NCBI RefSeq assembly: GCF_017875765.1
Contig: NZ_JAGGNA010000001.1
Location: 1,825,001 to 1,889,000, forward strand
Direction: 5' to 3'
Length of the DNA: 64,000 nucleotides
DNA from: Flavobacterium sp. CG_23.5
GTDB lineage: Bacteria; Bacteroidota; Bacteroidia; Flavobacteriales; Flavobacteriaceae
A program made the translations under genes and the position numbers. This document shows, piece by piece, positions 38,166 through 47,249 of this stretch (position 1 is the first letter of the stretch; each line of letters begins with the position of its first letter). The notes below the pieces were generated by a model, which made no database searches, had not been told where the DNA came from, and saw only the letters and a program-made list of their open reading frames with translations.

Positions 38166-38222
38166 TTACTTCCTAAAGAAGAAATAATAAGTGTTGCTAA
38201 AATAAAAACGGTTATTAGACAT
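38166..38222 (-). CDS. Phe/Tyr leader peptide of the aromatic operon attenuator
   Basis: A short frame on the minus strand encodes MSNNRFYFSNTYYFFFRK and then TAA. Eight of 18 residues are Phe (5) or Tyr (3), including YYFFF near the end; Trp is absent. It begins about 26 bp downstream of the promoter -7 box and lies between that promoter and the pheA terminator. Its composition matches the products of the operon. As in the E. coli pheA leader, slow translation of these codons when Phe- or Tyr-tRNA is short should prevent termination. No Shine-Dalgarno site is visible, as usual here. Confidence 0.85.
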   Translation of the reverse strand: MSNNRFYFSNTYYFFFRK

Positions 38223-38248
38223 TGTAGGTAGTGTGTTATTTTTAATAA

Positions 38249-38280
38249 TTATGATACAAATGTAGCCCTTATTTCAAACC
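38249..38280 (-). promoter_or_regulatory. Promoter of the pheA operon
   Basis: On the minus strand TACATTTG is a perfect TAnnTTTG -7 box (about 38264-38257). TTTG lies 20 bp upstream, at about 38288-38285, as the -33 element. Transcription would start just before the leader peptide. The rest of 38290-38432 is AT-rich and shows no gene. Confidence 0.7.
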
Positions 38281-38432
38281 GACCCAAAAAAAAATATTGT
38301 TTTATGCAACAAAAAAAGAATTCTTTGTTAAACAACCTTTTTATTATCAAATACTTAAATAAATGATTTTAATTTAGGGTTTATTACAGATTTCAAAATG
38401 ACTTTTGAGTTAATTTCGATTCAAAAAAATAT

Positions 38433-39686
38433 TTAAGCGGCTATTTTAACCGAAAGCCATTTTTTCCCTTCCGCAATTCGGGTAATCAGCATCGAGGAAA
38501 CAACATCGCCATTGGCATTTAATAAAGTGGCCATAGGATCCACTAAAGTCCCCACAATCATAGCAGCCGGTAATGCTTGCTCCATCGGAAAACCATAAAT
38601 AGTAATTGCCAAAATCTCCCCTATATAACCACCATTTGGAATTCCACCTTCAACCACCGAAACGATTACTGTAATCCCTAATGCTAACAACAAAGTGTGT
38701 GGATCCGTAAAATCTTTGCCAAACATGGCAAAAATAACCGCAATCTTTATAACGGATGACATACTAGATCCGTCTTTATGCAGAGGTGCTCCTAATGGTA
38801 TAGCAATATTGCGAATATGTGCCGGTATATTCATTTTCTCTGCAGCTTCTAAATTGGCAGGAATAGTCGCGATACTGCTGCACGTTCCCAAAGCCGTTAA
38901 GGCAGGTGTGATATTATTTCCCCAAAAGACTTTTAGTGCCTTTGTTCCTCCCGCTATAAAAGCATAAAAACTAAAAAACACGACAAAATAGAAAGCACAA
39001 ACCGCATAATAAAGTCCCAAAGGTTTAGCATAAGCTCCAAATAATTGTGGCCCAAATATGCCCACCTGATATGCAAAGTAAGCTCCTAATCCTATTGGAG
39101 CGGTTTTCATTATCAGATGCAGCAAGTGTTTCATTACTTCGTTTCCAGAATTTAAAAAATCTCTAAAACTGGCTCCTTTTTCACCCGAACGTAAACTCGC
39201 AAATCCTATTAAGAAGGAAAATATAATTAAAGCTAACATACTTTTTCGAGAAAGCAATTCATAAAAATCACCTGCAGTAAGCAATTGGGTAATTTGCGAT
39301 CCTGCATTACCACTTTGAATACTTTCCAATGGTATCTTTGAAATGATAATATCTTGATGAATCGGAAAAAGCAATACTCCGATAATCATTAATATTGCCG
39401 AAACAAGTACGGTACTTAAAAAGACGCCGATAACAATCACAAATAGTTTTCCTAATTTCTCAGATTTTTCTAAGCTGGCAATCGAAGAGGCGATGGTGAA
39501 AAAAATCAACGGTATTATTGCTGTAAATAGTAAATTCAAAAATATATCACCTAATGGTTTGATGATTTCTACATCTTTTCCAAAAACTAATCCTAATATA
39601 CTTCCGGCTATAATTCCGCATAGTAACCAAATGATGCTGCTGTATGTTTTAAACAAACTACTTGATTTACCGTTTTGTTGATTCAT
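38433..39686 (-). CDS. Dicarboxylate/amino acid:cation symporter (DAACS family)
   Basis: The 417-residue membrane protein has the glutamate/dicarboxylate symporter pattern: N-terminal helices with PLGDIFLNLLFTAIIPLIFFTIASSI, the serine-rich loop ALGTCSSIATIPANLEAA (re-entrant hairpin), PLGAPLHKDGSSM and the C-terminal ALPAAMIVGTLVDPMATLLNANGD. It should import C4-dicarboxylates or acidic or neutral amino acids with cations. The exact substrate is not evident. Confidence 0.9.
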   Translation of the reverse strand: MNQQNGKSSSLFKTYSSIIWLLCGIIAGSILGLVFGKDVEIIKPLGDIFLNLLFTAIIPLIFFTIASSIASLEKSEKLGKLFVIVIGVFLSTVLVSAILMIIGVLLFPIHQDIIISKIPLESIQSGNAGSQITQLLTAGDFYELLSRKSMLALIIFSFLIGFASLRSGEKGASFRDFLNSGNEVMKHLLHLIMKTAPIGLGAYFAYQVGIFGPQLFGAYAKPLGLYYAVCAFYFVVFFSFYAFIAGGTKALKVFWGNNITPALTALGTCSSIATIPANLEAAEKMNIPAHIRNIAIPLGAPLHKDGSSMSSVIKIAVIFAMFGKDFTDPHTLLLALGITVIVSVVEGGIPNGGYIGEILAITIYGFPMEQALPAAMIVGTLVDPMATLLNANGDVVSSMLITRIAEGKKWLSVKIAA

Positions 39687-39741
39687 GTTTTCTAATTTTT
39701 TATAAATATATAAATCTAATGAGATAAATAACTTTTAAAAT

Positions 39742-39772
39742 AAAAAAACACTCGAATACCAAGTGCTTTTTT
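39742..39772 (-). terminator. Terminator after the beta-barrel protein gene
   Basis: On the minus strand AAAAAAGCACT pairs with AGTGTTTTTTT (one G-U pair) around a 9-nt loop, ending in a T run. It lies 22 bp past the stop codon at 39795. Confidence 0.7.
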
Positions 39773-39794
39773 AAAAATTCATTCCATATATATA

Positions 39795-40409
39795 TTAAAA
39801 ATTTTTTGAAATTCCTGCGTTAAATGATTGCCCAAAATTAAATTCAAATATTTTTGTTTTTTGAGGATTATCAGATGTATTTTGAGCAGTAGTTTTATTA
39901 GAATTATATCCCAATCCTCCAAAACCAAAGTTCAATCCAAAACCTTTCTTAATGTTAATTTGCAATGCTGGAGTAATACCAATACCAAATCCGCTTGATT
40001 TTACAGTACTAGTTGAGATACTGCTATTATATCTTGTACTACCAAAATTATAACTTGTTACTAAATCCGCATAAACTGCAAAAGTATCATTTAATGGTTT
40101 GGCATATCGAACAAAAGGACCTACACTATAATAATTTGATAAATTATCAGCTGAACTCGATCCATTATTAGTTGAACTCGATTCTCCATTTAAGAATGTA
40201 GCACTCGATTGAATCCCAACTGTCCAATTATCATTATATTGGTACCCAACCTTTGGTGAAATGCCAAAAATATTTTGTTTAGCTTCACTTTCTGAAGTAT
40301 TTATTTTTTGCGAGCTAAACCCAACATTTCCAGCTACCAAAACTGTGCCTTTTTGGGCACTTGCAAAACTAATTGAAGCTAACGCTAAAACAATCATCAT
40401 TTTTTTCAT
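39795..40409 (-). CDS. Outer-membrane beta-barrel protein (porin-like)
   Basis: The 204-residue protein has a signal peptide cut after SFASA (about residue 18). It then shows alternating hydrophobic strands with aromatic ends, such as GISPKVGYQYNDNWTVGIQ and FGIGITPALQINIKKGFGLNFG, and ends in a strand that closes with F. This is the pattern of small Bacteroidota OmpA-type barrels without a C-terminal domain. The function is unknown. Confidence 0.82.
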   Translation of the reverse strand: MKKMMIVLALASISFASAQKGTVLVAGNVGFSSQKINTSESEAKQNIFGISPKVGYQYNDNWTVGIQSSATFLNGESSSTNNGSSSADNLSNYYSVGPFVRYAKPLNDTFAVYADLVTSYNFGSTRYNSSISTSTVKSSGFGIGITPALQINIKKGFGLNFGFGGLGYNSNKTTAQNTSDNPQKTKIFEFNFGQSFNAGISKNF

Positions 40410-40541
40410 AAATTTTTTATTTAAATTTAATGTTTATTTAACAATAATAATGCCACAATTTATCTTGCGGATTTTTAATGCTTTTATCAAAATGAGATTA
40501 TTTCAAAAAACAAAAATTTAGCATTCAAAGATTATTCTGTT

Positions 40542-40549
40542 TACTTTTG
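40542..40549 (+). promoter_or_regulatory. Promoter -7 box for gldA
   Basis: TACTTTTG fits TAnnTTTG and lies 16 bp upstream of the gldA start codon. No strong -33 element is visible. Confidence 0.6.
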
Positions 40550-40565
40550 TAACAAATAATACGTC

Positions 40566-41465
40566 ATGTCAATAGAAGTAAATAATATATCAAAAAGTTA
40601 CGGTGCTCAAAAGGCATTGGATAACATTTCGTTTTCTATAAAAAAAGGGGAAATCGTTGGTTTCTTGGGTCCAAATGGAGCCGGAAAATCTACTTTGATG
40701 AAAATATTGACCACTTATATCAATGCTGATGAAGGTTCCGCAATGGTAAATGGACATGATGTAAACACCAACCAAAAGGCAGTACAACTTTCGATTGGTT
40801 ATCTTCCGGAACACAATCCGTTGTATTTGGATTTATATGTGAGGGAATATTTAGCTTTTAATGCTGATGTGTATAAAGTAGCCAAATCCCGAATAGACGA
40901 AGTGATTCAACTAACGGGTTTAACCACCGAAAGCCATAAAAAAATAGGACAATTGTCTAAAGGATACCGTCAGCGTGTAGGTCTTGCCAACGCATTATTA
41001 CACAATCCAGATGTTTTGATTCTAGACGAACCAACAACAGGTTTAGATCCGAACCAATTGATTGAAATACGTAATGTCATCAAAAACGCAGGTAAAGACA
41101 AAACCGTTTTCCTTTCCACACACATTATGCAGGAAGTGGAAGCCATTTGTGATCGAGTTATAATCATCAACAACGGAAAAATTGTAGCCGATAAAAAACT
41201 GGATAACTTAATTTCCGCCGACAAAGAACAAATTATCGAAGTAGAATTTGATTATAAAATCGAAGAACAAGCTATTGCTAAGATCCCACATTTAAAATCT
41301 TTCAAAAACACCCACGATTTCTCTTGGGAATTAACCTTTTTATCTGATAAAGATATGCGGCCTGCCGTTTTTGATTTTGCTCATGATAATGGTTTGAAAA
41401 CACTACAACTGAATCAGAAAAATAAAAATCTGGAAGCTGTTTTTAGAGAAATAACAAAAAAATAG
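40566..41465 (+). CDS. gldA: Gliding-motility ABC transporter ATP-binding protein GldA
   Basis: The 299-residue ATPase has Walker A GPNGAGKST at 35-43, the signature LSKGYRQR near 131, Walker B VLILDEPTTGLDP and the switch STHIMQEVEAICDRV. The overall sequence fits GldA of Flavobacterium, which works with GldF and GldG in gliding motility. gldFG are not adjacent, which is normal in the genus. The gene has no terminator of its own; its stop is 4 bp from the convergent DUF389 gene, and a decayed copy of its 3' end lies at 43002-43063. Confidence 0.9.
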   Translation: MSIEVNNISKSYGAQKALDNISFSIKKGEIVGFLGPNGAGKSTLMKILTTYINADEGSAMVNGHDVNTNQKAVQLSIGYLPEHNPLYLDLYVREYLAFNADVYKVAKSRIDEVIQLTGLTTESHKKIGQLSKGYRQRVGLANALLHNPDVLILDEPTTGLDPNQLIEIRNVIKNAGKDKTVFLSTHIMQEVEAICDRVIIINNGKIVADKKLDNLISADKEQIIEVEFDYKIEEQAIAKIPHLKSFKNTHDFSWELTFLSDKDMRPAVFDFAHDNGLKTLQLNQKNKNLEAVFREITKK

Positions 41466-41469
41466 ATAT

Positions 41470-42777
41470 TTATCCCTGTCTATAAATTTCTACTTTTCCT
41501 TTTGAAAGCCTTTGTTGCAGCCACAAAACCAATTTTTTCTTCGAACTCTTAGAAAGTTCTTTTTTACTTATATAAACCATCACGGGAACTACTTTCGCCG
41601 TGGTGCTATTTTCATCATATACGTGATTTGATATCGAAAGATTTTCAATCTCCGGAAAAATAATTTTGGTTTCTGCCAATATTGCTTTATTATCGTAACT
41701 ATTTTTCTTTATTAGCTTCTCCAAGTTAGCAATTTTCACGTCTTTTTCATTCAAAATAGATTTCTCAAAATTTATTTGGTTTGAAATATATTTTTTGATG
41801 TCAGTTGTATCCTGTCTTATTTTCAATTCCGTACTTTCAATACCGTACGTTTTTAATCTTTGGTTCAGTATTTTCAATTCATCCTTACTGGTTTTTTTGG
41901 TTAAAAAAACTAGTTCTATTCTTTTTGGAATAATGTTCGTTTTAATTTTTTTATATAGGATTGTATATCCTTTACTTGTAAATTCATCGTTTATAAAAGC
42001 TTCAACTTTTTGATTAAATTTCCGTTGTTCAATTAACACATATGCAAAGTAAATACTAGGAATAATTAATACCACAATTATTGCGGTCATTGCAAATCTA
42101 ACACGTTTTTCACGCTTCTCATCTACTTGTTTCGCTTGTGGATATTTCAAATATTTCACAATAAAAAAAGTAGCAATACAGATAAACACACAGTTGATAG
42201 TATATAAATAAATGGCTCCAAAAAAGAAACTAAAATTTCCTATGGCTAAACCATATCCAGCCGTACATAAAGGTGGCATTAAAGCTGTGGCAATGGCGAC
42301 ACCTGGAATTGGATTTCCCTTTTCAACTCTTGTTATGGCGATAACTCCAACGAGTCCACCGAAAAAGGCAATAAAAATATCATAAATATTAGGAGAAGTC
42401 CGAGACAACAATTCAGATTGCGTATCCTTGAATGGACTTAAATAAAAGTAAATAGTTGAAACAAATAATCCGACAATCGTTGCAATTAAAAGATTTTTTA
42501 ATGCTTTTTTCAAGAGTTCAAAGTCATATATTCCCAGGCCAAAACCTGCACCAACAATAGGCCCCATTAAAGGAGAAATGAGCATCGCTCCAATTACTAC
42601 AGCCGTTGAATTCAAATTCAACCCAACCGATGCGATTACAATTGCACATGCCAAAATCCAAAAATTAGCACCTCGAAAAGAAATATTACCTTTTACATTT
42701 TCTAATACTTTTTGCCTGTCCTCTTCTCCAGAATAAAGATTTATAAAATCTAAAATTTTGTATAGAATACCTTTCAT
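41470..42777 (-). CDS. DUF389 (TIGR00341-like) membrane protein
   Basis: The 435-residue protein has the DUF389 membrane block in its N-terminal half, with WILACAIVIASVGLNLNSTAVVIGAMLISPLMGPIVGAGFGLG near 38-80 and five or so further helices to about 245. A soluble C-terminal half with a coiled-coil-like stretch near 330-370 follows. The function is unknown. It lies between the gldA stop and a remnant of the gldA 3' end, so it may have been inserted there. Confidence 0.87.
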   Translation of the reverse strand: MKGILYKILDFINLYSGEEDRQKVLENVKGNISFRGANFWILACAIVIASVGLNLNSTAVVIGAMLISPLMGPIVGAGFGLGIYDFELLKKALKNLLIATIVGLFVSTIYFYLSPFKDTQSELLSRTSPNIYDIFIAFFGGLVGVIAITRVEKGNPIPGVAIATALMPPLCTAGYGLAIGNFSFFFGAIYLYTINCVFICIATFFIVKYLKYPQAKQVDEKREKRVRFAMTAIIVVLIIPSIYFAYVLIEQRKFNQKVEAFINDEFTSKGYTILYKKIKTNIIPKRIELVFLTKKTSKDELKILNQRLKTYGIESTELKIRQDTTDIKKYISNQINFEKSILNEKDVKIANLEKLIKKNSYDNKAILAETKIIFPEIENLSISNHVYDENSTTAKVVPVMVYISKKELSKSSKKKLVLWLQQRLSKGKVEIYRQG

Positions 42778-43001
42778 AGATGTAGGCTGTATTATTTAGT
42801 TTAAAACCAAAGGCAAATAAAGTTCTGTGATTTACGGCAGTAAATCTAGACAAATTAATTGTTATTTTTCTTTATACTTAAGAGAATACAATTAATTTAC
42901 TAAATCTTACTTCCTACAAAAATAGACATTATATGATTTAATACCCCATTCTTAATTTAAAAATACCTGCCACATTAATTTTAATTTTGTTAATACACCA
43001 A

Positions 43002-43063
43002 GGTTTAAAAAAACTACAAATCAATCAAAAAAAATTGCGGAAGCTGTTTTTAGGAAAATCAAG
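43002..43063 (+). pseudogene. Decayed duplicate of the gldA 3' end
   Basis: Bases 43002-43063 align with 41391-41455 at the end of gldA. Shared blocks are GGTTT-AAAA, ACTACAA, AATCA and the 17-mer GGAAGCTGTTTTTAGxx. One internal deletion of a few bases and scattered changes remove any coding use. The rest of 42778-43147 is AT-rich without a gene. Confidence 0.75.
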
Positions 43064-43092
43064 AAGGACTATTCTTTTTTTAGATAAAAAAA

Positions 43093-43118
43093 CTCGTTTA
43101 AAAAATAAATTAAACGAG
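43093..43118. terminator. Terminator beyond the gldA remnant, downstream of metF
   Basis: CTCGTTTAA (43093-43101) pairs with TTAAACGAG (43110-43118), with an A run before and a T run after. It can serve metF from the minus strand. On the plus strand it may be the original gldA terminator. Confidence 0.8.
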
Positions 43119-43147
43119 CTTTTTTAGTAGTTTAAAATCTTCGAAAT

Positions 43148-44104
43148 TTAGAAAACCTTACTAGCAATTTGTCGAATATTTTCTGATTTTCCCATTGAAT
43201 AATAATGCAAAACAGGAACGCCTGCTGCTTTCAATTCTAAAGATTGTTGAATCGCCCATTCGATACCAACTTGTCTGATGTCATTATTATTTTTGCATTG
43301 ACTAACGGCATGAATCAAGTCTTCAGGCAAATCGATTCGGAAAATTTGTGGCAATACTTGTAAGTGCCTTTGCACAGCAATTGGTTTAATACCCGGAATA
43401 ATAGGAACGGTAATACCCATTTCTCTGGCTTTGGCAACAAACTCAAAGTATTTTGCATTATCAAAGAACATTTGGGTTACCACATAATCAGCACCTGCAT
43501 CTACCTTTTCTTTCAATCGTTTCAAATCTGAAATTAAGGAGGGCGATTCTAAATGTTTTTCTGGATAACCAGCAACTCCAATACAAAAATTGGCTTTGTT
43601 ATCAACATCCATTACTTCGTGCAAATATTTCCCCTGATTCAATAAATTGATTTGTTTAACCAAATCAACGGCGAAATCATTCCCGCCATGTTTTGGCATA
43701 AAATACTGTTCATCCTTCATCGCGTCACCGCGCAATGCCATCACATTATCAATTCCCAAATAATGACAATCGACCAATAAATACTCGGTTTCTTCTTTCG
43801 TAAATCCACCGCAAAGCACGTGAGGAATGGTATCTACATTATATTTGTGTTTTATGGAAGCACAAATCCCTAGAGTCCCAGGACGCATTCTTGTTAGTTT
43901 TTTGTCTAACAATCCGTTGCCTTTATCTACATAAATATACTCTTCGCGAGAAGTGGTTACGTCTATAAAAGGTGGTTTAAACTCCATCAACGGATCAATA
44001 TTATCGTATAATTCCTGAATGCTTTTCCCTTTTTGAGGTGGGATAATTTCAAAGGAGAATAATGTCTCTCCATTTGCGCCTTCGATATGTTGTGTTACTT
44101 TCAT
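43148..44104 (-). CDS. metF: Methylenetetrahydrofolate reductase
   Basis: The 318-residue enzyme shows the MTHFR marks FSFEIIPPQKGKS, DVTTSREEY, HVLCGGFTKEE, NVMALRGD and DYVVTQMFFDN. It makes 5-methyl-tetrahydrofolate for MetH. It follows the MetH C-terminal gene on the same strand, separated by an inverted repeat. Confidence 0.95.
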   Translation of the reverse strand: MKVTQHIEGANGETLFSFEIIPPQKGKSIQELYDNIDPLMEFKPPFIDVTTSREEYIYVDKGNGLLDKKLTRMRPGTLGICASIKHKYNVDTIPHVLCGGFTKEETEYLLVDCHYLGIDNVMALRGDAMKDEQYFMPKHGGNDFAVDLVKQINLLNQGKYLHEVMDVDNKANFCIGVAGYPEKHLESPSLISDLKRLKEKVDAGADYVVTQMFFDNAKYFEFVAKAREMGITVPIIPGIKPIAVQRHLQVLPQIFRIDLPEDLIHAVSQCKNNNDIRQVGIEWAIQQSLELKAAGVPVLHYYSMGKSENIRQIASKVF

Positions 44105-44120
44105 TCTTTTTTTGTTTAAA

Positions 44121-44178
44121 GTTTAAAGTTTAAGGTTTAAAGTTTCTTTCGAACAACTTTAAACCTTAAACCTTAAAC
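44121..44178. repeat. Inverted microrepeat between metH and metF
   Basis: A 24-nt arm made of GTTTAAAG-type units (44121-44144) pairs with the facing arm (44155-44178) with one mismatch around a 10-nt loop. It fills most of the 80-bp gap between the two genes and would form a strong hairpin in the mRNA. Confidence 0.75.
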
Positions 44179-44184
44179 ATTTTT

Positions 44185-46863
44185 TTAATCTGCAATATTT
44201 GGATTCAGCCATTTCATCGCCACTTCGGTGGAAACGCTTCTGCGTTTGGCGTAATCGATAACTTGGTCTTCTTTTATTTTTCCAAGTCCGAAGTACTTAC
44301 TTTCCGGATTTCCAAAATAATATCCAGAAACCGATGAAGCGGGCCACATGGCCATACTTTCGGTTAAAGTCACTCCTATTTCTTCTTCCACATTTAGTAA
44401 TTTCCAGATTGTAGGTTTTTCTAAATGGTCGGGACAAGCCGGATAACCTGGCGCCGGACGAATACCTTTGTAGGTTTCAGCAATCATGTCTTCGGTGCTC
44501 AAGGCTTCATCAGCCGAGTAACCCCAAATTTCTTTACGGATTTTTTCGTGGAGATATTCGGCGAAAGCTTCCGCAAAACGGTCTGCCAACGCTTTGACCA
44601 TTATTGAATTATAATCGTCTAAATCTCTCTCAAATTCTGCTGCCCATTCATCAACACCAAAACCGGTCGTTACACAAAACGCCCCCATGTAATCGGTTTT
44701 ACCAGAATCTTTTGGAGCAATAAAATCAGACAAAGCGATGTTTGGAGCGCCTTTTGTTTTTTGGGATTGCTGACGCAAAGTCAAGAATTTATCCAACACT
44801 TTTCCACTTTCGTCTCTCAATTCAATATCATCATCATTAACTTGGTTGGCTGGGAAAATTCCATAAATTCCTTTGGCTGTCAGTTTCTTTTCTTTTAAAA
44901 TAATAGCTAACATTTCCTGTGCATCTGCAAAAACGGAAGTAGCCTGTTCACCAACAACATTATCTGTTAAAATTGCCGGGTATTTTCCGAACAATTCCCA
45001 AGTTCTAAAAAACGGCGTCCAGTCAATATACGGAACCAAAACATCCAAATCAACTTCAATGGTTTTTGTTCCAATAAAATTAGGCTTCATTGGGCTATAA
45101 TTATCCCAATTCAATTGCAATTTATTTTTCCGAGCTTGCTCAATCGTCAAGAAATTTTTATCTCGCGAACGATTCAAAAATGTCTCTCTAAAAGCATCAT
45201 ATTCCGCTCGTATATCGCTTGCGTATATTTTTTTATCTTTATTTAGTAAATTTCCAGCAACCGTAACGGCTCTCGAAGCATCGTTGACGTGAATAACTGT
45301 TTCTCTATATTGCGGTGCAATTTTCACGGCAGTATGCGCTCGTGAAGTAGTAGCCCCACCAATCATAACAGGAATTTTTATGTTTCTTTTGTCTAATTCC
45401 TTAGCCAAATAAACCATTTCATCAAGCGAAGGGGTTATCAATCCGCTTAATCCAATAATATCAACGTTGTGTTCTATGGCCGCAGCGATAATTTTCTCTG
45501 GAGCAACCATTACACCCAAATCGATGATTTCGTAATTATTGCAAGCCAAAACAACCGAAACAATATTTTTTCCAATATCGTGCACATCTCCTTTTACAGT
45601 CGCCATTAAGATACGACCAGCAAAACTCGAAACACCATCCTTTTCCGCTTCGATAAACGGCAATAAATAAGCTACCGCTTTTTTCATTACGCGGGCAGAT
45701 TTTACCACTTGCGGCAAAAACATTTTCCCCGAACCAAATAAATCCCCAACGACATTCATCCCCGCCATTAAGTTGATTTCGATTACTTCGATTGGTTTTG
45801 CAGCTGCCTGTCTGGCTTCTTCAACATCAATTTCTATAAATTCATCAACTCCTTTTACTAGCGAATGGGTAAGCCTTTCCTGAATAGTTCCCGAGCGCCA
45901 CTCCTGAACTGCTTTTTCATTGCTTTTGGTATCCCCTTTTACATTTTCGGCAAAGTCCAACAATCTTTCGGTTGCATCCTCTCTTCTGTTTAGAATTACA
46001 TCTTCAACGCGCTCTAAAAGATCCTTTGGAATTTCGTCATAAATAGAAAGCATTTCCGGATTCACGATTCCCATAGTCATTCCGTGTTGTATGGCATGAT
46101 ATAAAAAGACCGAGTGCATAGCTTCGCGAACCGTGTCATTTCCTCTAAACGAAAACGAAACGTTACTTACGCCTCCGCTAATATGCGCATGAGGAAGATT
46201 TTCTCTAACCCATTTCGTCCCTCTGAAAAAATCCAATGCGTTCAGGCGGTGTTCTTCCATTCCTGTAGCCACTGGAAATATATTCAAATCGAAAATAATA
46301 TCTTGGGCTGGGAAACCAACTTTGTTTACCAAAATATCATACGAACGTTGGCAAATTTCTATTCTACGTTCATAATTGTCCGCTTGACCTACCTCATCAA
46401 AAGCCATTACAATTACTGCAGCACCGTAACGCTTGATCAATTTGGCGTGATGAATGAATTGCTCTTCTCCTTCTTTCAACGAAATAGAATTCACGACACT
46501 CTTTCCTTGTACTACTTTTAGACCCGCTTCGATAATATCCCATTTTGAGCTATCAATCATGATTGGAACTCTAGAAATATCCGGTTCAGCTGCGATTAAA
46601 TTCAGGAATTTTGTCATAGCATATTCGCCATCCAGCATTCCTTCATCCATATTAATATCGATGATTTGTGCGCCACCTTCCACTTGTTCTTTAGCAATAC
46701 TGAGTGCTTCTTCGTATTTTTCTTCTTTGATTAACCGAAGGAATTTTCTAGAACCAGTCACATTCGTGCGCTCACCAATATTCACAAATACGCTTTCCGG
46801 CGTAATGATTAAAGGCTCTAATCCCGATAATACAAGGTTTTTTCTATGTTCTTTGTGTGCCAT
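44185..46863 (-). CDS. metH: Cobalamin-dependent methionine synthase, C-terminal part (pterin, B12 and activation domains)
   Basis: The 892-residue protein carries the folate-binding domain ([16 protein letters not shown] near 25-40), the B12 cap and binding domains ([14 protein letters not shown] near 435-448, with the cobalt-ligand His) and the SAM-dependent activation domain near 560-890 ([12 protein letters not shown]). It lacks the homocysteine domain, which is encoded by the separate gene just upstream. The two proteins should work as one methionine synthase. The SAM-I riboswitch further upstream probably controls both. Confidence 0.93.
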   Translation of the reverse strand: MAHKEHRKNLVLSGLEPLIITPESVFVNIGERTNVTGSRKFLRLIKEEKYEEALSIAKEQVEGGAQIIDINMDEGMLDGEYAMTKFLNLIAAEPDISRVPIMIDSSKWDIIEAGLKVVQGKSVVNSISLKEGEEQFIHHAKLIKRYGAAVIVMAFDEVGQADNYERRIEICQRSYDILVNKVGFPAQDIIFDLNIFPVATGMEEHRLNALDFFRGTKWVRENLPHAHISGGVSNVSFSFRGNDTVREAMHSVFLYHAIQHGMTMGIVNPEMLSIYDEIPKDLLERVEDVILNRREDATERLLDFAENVKGDTKSNEKAVQEWRSGTIQERLTHSLVKGVDEFIEIDVEEARQAAAKPIEVIEINLMAGMNVVGDLFGSGKMFLPQVVKSARVMKKAVAYLLPFIEAEKDGVSSFAGRILMATVKGDVHDIGKNIVSVVLACNNYEIIDLGVMVAPEKIIAAAIEHNVDIIGLSGLITPSLDEMVYLAKELDKRNIKIPVMIGGATTSRAHTAVKIAPQYRETVIHVNDASRAVTVAGNLLNKDKKIYASDIRAEYDAFRETFLNRSRDKNFLTIEQARKNKLQLNWDNYSPMKPNFIGTKTIEVDLDVLVPYIDWTPFFRTWELFGKYPAILTDNVVGEQATSVFADAQEMLAIILKEKKLTAKGIYGIFPANQVNDDDIELRDESGKVLDKFLTLRQQSQKTKGAPNIALSDFIAPKDSGKTDYMGAFCVTTGFGVDEWAAEFERDLDDYNSIMVKALADRFAEAFAEYLHEKIRKEIWGYSADEALSTEDMIAETYKGIRPAPGYPACPDHLEKPTIWKLLNVEEEIGVTLTESMAMWPASSVSGYYFGNPESKYFGLGKIKEDQVIDYAKRRSVSTEVAMKWLNPNIAD

Positions 46864-46953
46864 TTTAATTTGAGTTACTAAGTTCCTAAGTTGCTTAGGT
46901 CCTAAGTTATTTTATTATATCATTTGCTCTTTACAAAGCTCTTTTTCAATTTT

Positions 46954-47050
46954 TTGGGCGTGACCACAAGGGTCGGGCTATTCGCTACAAGTCCTCGTCT
47001 CTTCCCAAAAGACGAGACTGTGGGCTTTTCACTGCTATCCCTCACGCAGT
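46954..47050 (-). repeat. Dispersed repeat family A, copy 5
   Basis: Read on the minus strand, the copy runs from GCGTGAGGGATAGCAGTG to GTAGCGAATAGCCCGACC and then GGTCACGCCC. The middle has an inverted pair around GTCTCGTCTTTTGGGAAGAG. It lies between the two metH genes and is close to copy 1. Confidence 0.75.
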
Positions 47051-47152
47051 TTTGTGATAACAACAATATTATTTGCTTCTTTTTGTCATTCCGATGAACG
47101 AAGCAAACTCACTATCTGAATCAACTGATGCGATTTTTTCTCGTTCTACGAT

Positions 47153-47241
47153 CCTGCAAGGTTTCCAAAACCTTGTAGGTATTTTTTTCATTAACCATAA
47201 TCTCATTTTATACCTACAAGGCTCAAAAAAAACCTCGCAGG
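47153..47241. repeat. Palindromic repeat family B, copy 2
   Basis: The element starts CCTGCAAGG and ends CCTCGCAGG, with inner arms CCTTGTAGGTA and TACCTACAAGG. It has the same layout as the copy at 24943-25020 and lies 9 bp from the metH N-terminal gene. Confidence 0.75.
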
Positions 47242-47249
47242 AAATATCA

